Shown here piece after piece: positions 49,688 to 55,049 of a stretch of DNA of 55,049 nucleotides. The stretch is taken from positions 1 to 55,049 of the forward strand of contig CANQME010000004.1 of the NCBI GenBank assembly GCA_947624815.1. Direction: 5' to 3'. Source of the DNA: an uncultured Lachnospiraceae bacterium. Lineage in GTDB: Bacteria; Bacillota; Clostridia; Lachnospirales; Lachnospiraceae. Position 1 is the stretch's first letter. Each line of letters begins with the position of its first letter. The position numbers and the translations under genes were made by a program. Below the pieces are notes generated by a model. It did not search any database. It was given only the letters and a program-made list of their open reading frames with translations, and was not told the origin of the DNA.

Positions 49688-50842
49688 ATGAGTAAAGAGA
49701 AACCAGCAACAAAAATATGCAAGTATTGCAAAACAGAGATTCCGTACGATGCGAAAGTGTGCCCGCAGTGCCGTAAAAAGGTAAAAGGCGGTATCCTGAA
49801 ATGGATCGTTATTGCGGTTGTGGCGATTCTTGTTATAAGTGCTTTTGCAGGGGGAGGGGATAAGAACACAGGAGGAACGCAGAAAATAGGGGAGGTCAGT
49901 CGGACTTCACCGGCGGCGAATCCATCTGAGAGTAAGAAAATAGAAGATACGGCTCCGGAGCAGACAGCTCAGCCTGAATCGGAAGAATCGGAGACAGAGA
50001 CGGAACCGGAATCGCCGGCTGAGGAAGTAAAAACCATATATAATGTTGGTGATATTCTGAAAGACGGAGATCTGGAAATCGTCTATATGTCCAGCGGCGA
50101 ATATGTAAGTGACAATGAATTTCTGCAGCCTGCGGACGGAAACAAATACATTTTCATTCAGTTGGCATTTCGAAATACATCCGAGACGCAGGATGCGACA
50201 GTTTCCGTTTATAGCTTTGAGTGTTATGCGGACGGGTATAATGCCAGCGCATACTATGGAGGAGAGGATGCGCTGTCTGCCACATTATCGGCAGGACGAT
50301 CTACTTCCGGCTATCTGTATTTTGAGGTTCCGGAGGATGCGGCAGAGATCGAGATCGAATATGAGCCGAATGTATTTTTGGACAGAAAGATCACGTTTAC
50401 CTATGAAGGGGATGTGGACAGCGGCTATATCCTGGAGGGTGACAGTACACCTACGGAGGGCGCACTCCATATTGGAGAGACGGCAGAATCCAAGAGCCTG
50501 AACATCACGTATCTTTCCTGCTTTACAGATGAGAGCGACAATATGTTCATTCAGCCAAAGGATGGTTATCATTATGTAACATGCGAATTTGAATTTGAGA
50601 ATGTATCGTCATCGGATCAGACAATTTCGTCATATAGCTTTGATTGCTATGCGGATGGAATCGATTGTGTCGGCACCTATTTCAGGGACGACAATATTAG
50701 CGCTACGATGTCTGCTGGACGGAAAGCCAAGGGAACGGTTACCTTTGAGGTTCCGAATGACGCTCAGGTGGTTGAAGTGGAATATCTGTCGAATTTCTGG
50801 ACGTCTAACCGAGTTGTGTTTATGGTTGAAGAGCAGTCATAA
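49688..50842 (+). CDS. Zinc-ribbon membrane protein with two DUF4352-like domains
   Basis: A 384-residue protein: N-terminal zinc ribbon (CKYCKTEIP, CPQCRKK; residues 11-31), one transmembrane helix (about 36-54), an acidic linker (60-115), and two tandem immunoglobulin-like domains (about 117-240 and 255-384) resembling DUF4352. The two share the pattern (V/I)G(D/E)...L-x-I-x-Y-x-S, then FLQP or FIQPxDG, YSF(E/D)CYADG, LSAGR or MSAGR, and FEVPxDA, which indicates an internal duplication. The extracellular domains would face outward, with the zinc ribbon inside. Function unknown. AAGGAGG fixes ATG 49688. Base composition is lower in GC than the neighbours, as for the XRE gene, which may indicate separate origin. 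Confidence 0.82.
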   Translation: MSKEKPATKICKYCKTEIPYDAKVCPQCRKKVKGGILKWIVIAVVAILVISAFAGGGDKNTGGTQKIGEVSRTSPAANPSESKKIEDTAPEQTAQPESEESETETEPESPAEEVKTIYNVGDILKDGDLEIVYMSSGEYVSDNEFLQPADGNKYIFIQLAFRNTSETQDATVSVYSFECYADGYNASAYYGGEDALSATLSAGRSTSGYLYFEVPEDAAEIEIEYEPNVFLDRKITFTYEGDVDSGYILEGDSTPTEGALHIGETAESKSLNITYLSCFTDESDNMFIQPKDGYHYVTCEFEFENVSSSDQTISSYSFDCYADGIDCVGTYFRDDNISATMSAGRKAKGTVTFEVPNDAQVVEVEYLSNFWTSNRVVFMVEEQS

Positions 50843-50857
50843 TTTACAAATGGCCGG

Positions 50858-50891
50858 AAAATGCCGCCCGCAAAACGCAGGCGGCATTTTT
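50858..50891 (+). terminator. Rho-independent terminator
   Basis: TGCCGCC pairs with GGCGGCA (with flanking AAAA and TTTTT also pairing) around CGCAAAACGCA; the stem is followed directly by TTTTTAA. It ends the DUF4352-like transcript 16 bp after the stop. Confidence 0.88.
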
Positions 50892-51089
50892 AAGGGTTAT
50901 AGCACCTTCTCAATCGGCATGCAAAGACATATTGATACAATTGCAAAACGTGTGAAAATATGGCATAAGGCGTTTGCATAACGTGAAAATGGATGTAAAG
51001 GAGTGGGCGCTGTCATTTTTGCAAAAGTCACCATGGAGATCCGCGGATTCCTGCAGGAACCGGACAGCCCGGAAAGCTGAAAAAAGAGA

Positions 51090-51118
51090 TTGCCATTTAC
51101 GATTCAAGATAGTATACT
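51090..51118 (+). promoter_or_regulatory. Promoter of hisS
   Basis: TTGCCA (51090-51095), 17-bp spacer, TATACT (51113-51118). The leader from about 51124 contains GGCGGTA pairing with TGCCGCC around an inner CTGCA/TGCAG stem. No T-box sequence (TGGNACCGCG-like) is present. The stretch 50892-51089 contains only a 12-bp palindrome TTCCTGCAGGAA (51048-51059) and no supportable gene. Confidence 0.65.
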
Positions 51119-51201
51119 GTCCAAGTAGGCGGTAAGTGCTGCAAAGCTGCAGCCCGCGGCGTGTCGTATGCCGCCGGCAGAAAAAGAAAGAGAGACATCC
51201 T

Positions 51202-52464
51202 ATGGCATTGAAGAAAAAGCCGGTCACCGGCATGAGGGATATCCTGCCTGACGAGATGCAGGTGCGGGATTTTGTGATGAACCAGATCAAGGAGACGTAT
51301 CGGGGCTTCGGATTCACCCAGATGGAGACCCCCTGCGTGGAGCATATCGAGAACCTGACCAGCAAGCAGGGCGGGGACAATGAGAAACTGATCTTCAAGA
51401 TCTTAAAGAGAGGCGAGAAGTTGGACCTGGCCGGAGCGGCGGAGGAGAACGACCTGGTGGATACCGGGCTCCGTTATGATCTGACGGTGCCGCTGGCCCG
51501 GTATTATTCCAACAACGCGGCGCAGCTGCCGTCGCCGTTCAAGGCGCTGCAGATGGGAAGCGTGTGGCGGGCGGATAGGCCTCAGAGGGGACGTTTCCGT
51601 CAGTTTACCCAGTGCGATATCGACATCCTGGGCGATGCGTCCTCCATGGCAGAGATCGAGCTGATCCTGGCGACGACCACGGCGCTTGGGAAGATCTGCC
51701 CGGACAACCGCTTCGAGGTGCGGATCAACGACCGCAATATTCTCCGCGGCATGGCTGTTTACAGCGGTTTTGCGGAGGAGTCCCTGGAGACGGTCTTTAT
51801 CATTCTGGACAAGATGGACAAGATCGGTTACGACGGCGTGGCGGCGGAGCTGAAGGAGAACGGCTGTGGAGAAGCCGCCATTACCAAATACATGAATCTT
51901 CTGACGGGAGCCGGCGACGATGCGGCCGGCGTCCGGAGGCTGGGCGAGACGCTGAAGGACGTCATGCCGCAGACCGTGACCGAAGGTCTCGCGGACATCA
52001 TGGATACGGTCACTCAGGTCAGCGAGATGAAGTTCACCCTGAAATTTGATCCGACGCTGGTGCGCGGCATGTCCTATTACACCGGAACCATTTTCGAAGT
52101 ATCTATGGAAGGAATGGGCGTTTCCGTCGCGGGCGGAGGCCGTTACGATAAGATGATCGGCAAGTTCACCGGTACGGACACTCCGGCCTGCGGCTTCTCC
52201 ATCGGCTTCGAGCGGATCGTCACGATCCTGATGGAGCAGGGCGGCAAGGTTCAGAATAAAACGGCGAAAAAGGCGTATCTGGTCGAGAAGGGCATGGATC
52301 AGGCCCGCTTTACGCAGATTATGAAACAGGCTATGGACGAGCGCAGGACCGGCGTCTGTGTGCTGGTGTCCCAGATGAATAAGAATAAGAAATTCCAGAA
52401 GGAGCAGCTGACGAAGGACGGATATACGGAGTTCGTGGAATTCTACCGGGAAGCGCTGAAGTGA
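51202..52464 (+). CDS. hisS: Histidyl-tRNA synthetase
   Basis: A 420-residue class II synthetase charging tRNA-His. Motif 1 region follows PVTGMRDILPDEM; motif 2 is WRADRPQRGRFRQFTQCDID; the histidine-binding HisA motif is VRGMSYYTGTIFE (usually RGLDYYT, so Asp is Ser here) and HisB is GGGRYDKM; motif 3 is GFSIGFERI. The form of motif 2 and HisA resembles the Bacteroidetes/eukaryote-like HisRS branch rather than the B. subtilis one. The C-terminal anticodon domain is short and divergent. I start at ATG 51202, where homology begins; a frame from 51136 is in the leader. HisZ is less likely because motif 2 and 3 residues and the C-domain are present. Confidence 0.9.
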   Translation: MALKKKPVTGMRDILPDEMQVRDFVMNQIKETYRGFGFTQMETPCVEHIENLTSKQGGDNEKLIFKILKRGEKLDLAGAAEENDLVDTGLRYDLTVPLARYYSNNAAQLPSPFKALQMGSVWRADRPQRGRFRQFTQCDIDILGDASSMAEIELILATTTALGKICPDNRFEVRINDRNILRGMAVYSGFAEESLETVFIILDKMDKIGYDGVAAELKENGCGEAAITKYMNLLTGAGDDAAGVRRLGETLKDVMPQTVTEGLADIMDTVTQVSEMKFTLKFDPTLVRGMSYYTGTIFEVSMEGMGVSVAGGGRYDKMIGKFTGTDTPACGFSIGFERIVTILMEQGGKVQNKTAKKAYLVEKGMDQARFTQIMKQAMDERRTGVCVLVSQMNKNKKFQKEQLTKDGYTEFVEFYREALK

Positions 52465-52538
52465 CGGCGGGACATCCGGAATGGCCTTCCGTTCCCTGCA
52501 GATCAAAGTGTGGCGGAACCGCCTGACAGCGGTAAGAT

Positions 52539-52579
52539 GAGGAGCAGAACGAATGGGACGTTCGGCTCCTCCTTCTTTT
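52539..52579 (+). terminator. Rho-independent terminator of hisS
   Basis: GAGGAGC (52539-52545) pairs with GCTCCTC (52565-52571), with an inner CGAA/TTCG pairing, followed by CTTCTTTT. It lies 75 bp after hisS and just before the promoter of the second two-component system. Confidence 0.7.
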
Positions 52580-52590
52580 CCCCTCCGGAA

Positions 52591-52641
52591 CTGTGAAAAC
52601 TCTGTGAAAATGTGGAAAACCCGCGCATTATCTGCTAAAAT
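52591..52641 (+). promoter_or_regulatory. Extended -10 promoter with 11-bp-spaced direct repeats
   Basis: CTGTGAAAA occurs at 52591-52599 and 52602-52610, with a third looser copy TGTGGAAAA at 52611-52619. An extended -10 TGCTAAAAT ends at 52641; the -35 position (TGGAAA, 52613-52618) is poor and overlaps the third copy. This mirrors the arrangement at 8639-8684 and suggests autoactivation by the OmpR-type regulator. Confidence 0.55.
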
Positions 52642-52706
52642 AGTGGATAAACAGATCCAATGGAAAGTACGGCGCCCGTCAGGGGCGCATTTACGGAGGC
52701 ATACCC

Positions 52707-53384
52707 ATGGAACAGTTAAAAATTCTGGTAGTAGACGATGAAGCCCGCATGCGCAAGCTGGTGAAGGACTTTCTGACCGTCAAGGGCTTTCGGGTCCTGG
52801 AGGCCGGCGACGGGGAGGAAGCGGTAGATATATTCTTTGCGCAGAAGGATATCGCTCTGCTCATACTTGACGTTATGATGCCCAAAATGGACGGCTGGCA
52901 GGTTGTCAAGACCATTCGCCAGCACTCCAGGGTTCCGATTATCATGCTCACTGCCCGCGGCGAGGAACGGGACGAGCTTCAGGGCTTCGACCTGGGCGTG
53001 GACGAATACATTTCCAAGCCGTTCAGTCCCAAGATCCTGGTAGCCCGTGTGGAAGCCATCCTGCGCCGCAGCGGTACCGCTGCAGGCGACGCCCTGGAGG
53101 TGGGGGGCATCCGGATCGACAAGGCCGCCCATCAGGTCACCATCGACGGTACGCCGGTGGAGCTAAGCTATAAGGAGTTTGAGCTTCTCACCTATTTCGC
53201 GGAAAACCAGGGAATGGCGCTTTCCCGTGAGAAGATCCTGAACAATGTATGGAACTACGATTATTTCGGCGACGCCAGAACCATTGACACCCATGTGAAG
53301 AAGCTGCGCAGCAAGATGGGGGAAAAGGGCGACTACATCAAGACCATCTGGGGTATGGGCTATAAATTCGAGGTGAACGCATGA
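52707..53384 (+). CDS. OmpR-family response regulator
   Basis: A 225-residue regulator: receiver domain (1-118) with Asp10-Asp11, phospho-acceptor Asp55 in LILDVMMPKMDGW and the KPF Lys near 103; winged-helix domain (about 130-224) with LSYKEFELLTYFAENQGMALSREKIL and the C-terminal TIWGMGYKFEV. GGAGG precedes ATG 52707. It overlaps its kinase in an ATGA junction. The regulon is unknown; no obvious target gene lies next to it inside the window. Confidence 0.93.
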   Translation: MEQLKILVVDDEARMRKLVKDFLTVKGFRVLEAGDGEEAVDIFFAQKDIALLILDVMMPKMDGWQVVKTIRQHSRVPIIMLTARGEERDELQGFDLGVDEYISKPFSPKILVARVEAILRRSGTAAGDALEVGGIRIDKAAHQVTIDGTPVELSYKEFELLTYFAENQGMALSREKILNNVWNYDYFGDARTIDTHVKKLRSKMGEKGDYIKTIWGMGYKFEVNA

Positions 53385-54943
53385 AACGGTCTCTTCGCGT
53401 CAGGGCGACCCTGCTTTTCGTGGGGCTGACCGCGGTCATTCTGATTGGGATCTGGGCTGCCAACAATCTGCTCCTGGAGCGGTTCTATGTAGACAGTAAG
53501 GTGGTGGCCATGCGGCAGGCATACCGCCAGATCGACGCGCTTGTCATGAAAAGGAACGCCGCCGGCGGCAGCATTCGAGACGAGTTTCCGTCGAACGGCA
53601 CCTTCGACAGCGGCGAGCAGACGGAGGGCGTTCAGCTTCTGCGCCGCCTGGGCGACCAGAACAACATCATGACGATCATCATTGACGGCGTATCCGACTA
53701 CCCGATCGTCTCATCGGGCCGGGACGCGGCGTTTATGATGGATCGGGTGCGCCAGTATATTCTGGGCTGGCAGTCGCCGGGCTCCGAGAGCAACGAGACG
53801 ATTCTGGAGACTGAGAATTATACGATCCAGAAGAGCTTCTATAACCGCTCCAATTCCTACTATCTGGAATGCTGGGGCTTCTTCTCGGACAACCAGACGA
53901 TCTTCATCATGTCCATGCCGCTGGAAAGTATTGCCGAGAGTGTGGAGCTGTCCAACCGTTTCCTGGGATATGTGGGCCTGGCGGCCCTGTTCATCGGCTG
54001 CGTCGCCATCTATCTGGTGACCCGCAAGGTGACGTCCCCGATCCTGCAGCTGGCGGATATTTCCGAACGGATGTCGAGGCTGGATTTCGACGCCAAGTAC
54101 ACCGGCAATGCGCAGGATGAGATCGGCGTATTGGGGAACAGTATGAATACGCTGTCGGACAAGCTGAGGGATACCATCGGCGAACTGAAATCCGCCAATC
54201 TGACGCTTCAGAAGGATATCGAAGAGAAGATCCAGATCGATGAGATGCGAAAGGAATTTATCGCAAATGTATCCCATGAGCTGAAGACGCCGATCGCGTT
54301 GATCCAGGGCTACGCGGAGGGCCTGTCGGAGGGAATGGCCGATGATCCGGAAAGCCGGGATTATTACTGCGGCGTGATCGTAGACGAGGCCGGTAAGATG
54401 AACCGGATGGTCCGTCAGCTCCTGACGCTGACCGCCCTGGAGTTCGGCAATGAAGAGCTGAACATGGAGCGTTTCGATATCACGGAGGTCATCCGCGGCG
54501 TCCTTTCCGCCGCCGGTATTCTGATCCAGCAGAAGAATGCCCGGGTCCAGCTGTCCATGTCGCCGCCGGTATATGTGTGGGCCGACGAGTTCAAGATCGA
54601 GGAGGTGCTTACGAATTATATAAGCAACGCGCTCAATCACCTGGACGGCGCATGCGTCATCCGGATCAGCGTGGAGGCGCCGGACGCTCAGAACCGGGTG
54701 CGGGTAGCGGTCCGCAATACCGGTGATCCGATTCCGGAGGAGGCGCTGCCGAATCTGTGGACCAAATTCTTCAAGGTGGACAAGGCCAGAACGCGGGAAT
54801 ACGGCGGCAGCGGGATCGGGCTTTCCATTGTAAAGGCGATCATGGAATCCCATCATCAGGGATATGGCGTCCGGAATGTGGAGGACGGCGTCGAATTCTG
54901 GTTTACGCTGGACGCAGGGAACGAAGAAAAAAGCGTCGGATAG
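53381..54943 (+). CDS. Sensor histidine kinase with extracellular domain
   Basis: A 520-residue kinase partner of the preceding regulator. TM1 is about 8-28, an external sensor domain of some 150 residues follows, TM2 is about 190-210, then HAMP (to about 262). The phospho-accepting His299 is in NVSHELKTPIALIQGYAEGL; N box YISNALNHL; G box GGSGIGLSIVKAIMESH. Larger external domain than the kinase at 9406, so it likely binds an outside ligand. It closes the operon ahead of a terminator at 55016. Confidence 0.94.
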   Translation: MKRSLRVRATLLFVGLTAVILIGIWAANNLLLERFYVDSKVVAMRQAYRQIDALVMKRNAAGGSIRDEFPSNGTFDSGEQTEGVQLLRRLGDQNNIMTIIIDGVSDYPIVSSGRDAAFMMDRVRQYILGWQSPGSESNETILETENYTIQKSFYNRSNSYYLECWGFFSDNQTIFIMSMPLESIAESVELSNRFLGYVGLAALFIGCVAIYLVTRKVTSPILQLADISERMSRLDFDAKYTGNAQDEIGVLGNSMNTLSDKLRDTIGELKSANLTLQKDIEEKIQIDEMRKEFIANVSHELKTPIALIQGYAEGLSEGMADDPESRDYYCGVIVDEAGKMNRMVRQLLTLTALEFGNEELNMERFDITEVIRGVLSAAGILIQQKNARVQLSMSPPVYVWADEFKIEEVLTNYISNALNHLDGACVIRISVEAPDAQNRVRVAVRNTGDPIPEEALPNLWTKFFKVDKARTREYGGSGIGLSIVKAIMESHHQGYGVRNVEDGVEFWFTLDAGNEEKSVG

Positions 54944-55015
54944 AAAAATTTTTAAAAAATATAAAAAAAGCTGTGTCAAGCGAAAATGAAAATGTCCCGA
55001 AAATTTTTAAACATT

Positions 55016-55045
55016 AGCCCTGACTGCTCAGGGCTTTTGTTTGTT
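55016..55045 (+). terminator. Rho-independent terminator of the second two-component operon
   Basis: AGCCCTGA, loop CTGC, TCAGGGCT (55016-55035), then TTTGTTTGTT. It is preceded by a 70-bp very AT-rich stretch after the kinase stop. Confidence 0.85.
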
Positions 55046-55049
55046 CCAC

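Noticed and set aside
50989-51135. 48-codon open frame upstream of hisS
   Set aside because: No ribosome binding site, basic unstructured translation, and it overlaps the hisS promoter.
51119-51201. T-box riboswitch ahead of hisS
   Set aside because: The leader is only about 80 bases and lacks the conserved T-box sequence and a terminator/antiterminator pair.

Overview
The window is 55 kb of GC-rich bacterial DNA (about 58-60% GC by eye), densely coding with short gaps, ATGA-type overlaps, AGGAGG-like ribosome binding sites and sigma-A-type promoters. Gene content points to a Gram-positive anaerobe of class Clostridia, probably a high-GC Lachnospiraceae: a fused chorismate mutase-prephenate dehydratase, HemZ, VanR/VanS-like two-component systems, CmpB-family and SIMPL proteins, and a BCCT carrier. 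No rRNA, tRNA, CRISPR array, insertion sequence or prophage was seen. The genus assignment is inference.

Region by region: (1) 114-8596, a CmpB-like membrane protein, a 33-bp tandem repeat patch, then plsC, pheA, a DUF815 ATPase, a Ppx/GppA-like protein, ppk1 and a cyclase, running co-directionally from a good promoter at 863-891. (2) 8712-14965, an OmpR-type regulator and kinase followed by an 845-residue surface membrane protein, an ABC ATPase and an ABC-2 permease, with overlapping ends. (3) 15116-18539, an SPFH protein carrying three zinc ribbons, a double zinc-ribbon membrane protein and a TPM-domain protein; this matches Bacillus ydjI-ydjG-ydjH without pspA. (4) 18595-32558, a surface-glycan locus: the GDP-heptose genes hddC, hddA, gmhB and gmhA, the CDP-dideoxyhexose genes rfbG and rfbH, a LicD protein, two GT2 glycosyltransferases and three large GT-C-like membrane proteins. 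(5) 32618-41939, a split ThrE-type exporter, dihydroorotase, an ABC-F ATPase, a convergent BCCT carrier, a lipoprotein, a zinc-dependent phospholipase C-like protein and an AGCS symporter. (6) 42249-47105, a REC-HD-GYP-GGDEF cyclic-di-GMP protein, a SIMPL lipoprotein and HemZ. (7) 47195-50842, a divergent HTH/membrane Ser-Thr kinase pair and a divergent XRE/zinc-ribbon-DUF4352-like pair. (8) 51202-54943, histidyl-tRNA synthetase and a second two-component system closed by a terminator.

How the genes work together: regions 3 and 4 look like one envelope programme. The membrane-stress-type SPFH/TPM module runs straight into the glycan genes with no promoter or terminator that I can see. The glycan genes would make two unusual activated sugars and move them through a polyprenyl-linked route (GtrB-like enzyme plus GT-C proteins) rather than through a Wzx/Wzy or ABC exporter encoded here. 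The locus is incomplete in the window: no glucose-1-phosphate cytidylyltransferase (RfbF) and no final reductase for the dideoxysugar.

Recurring oddities are in-frame low-complexity insertions in otherwise conserved enzymes (Ppx-like, PyrC, HemZ), near-identical tandem DNA repeats, and several clear palindromic or direct-repeat operators. Best candidates for something new are the zinc-ribbon-array SPFH module joined to the heptose/dideoxyhexose locus, the degenerate Ppx-like protein beside Ppk, and the ABC-F protein with one degenerate composite ATP site.
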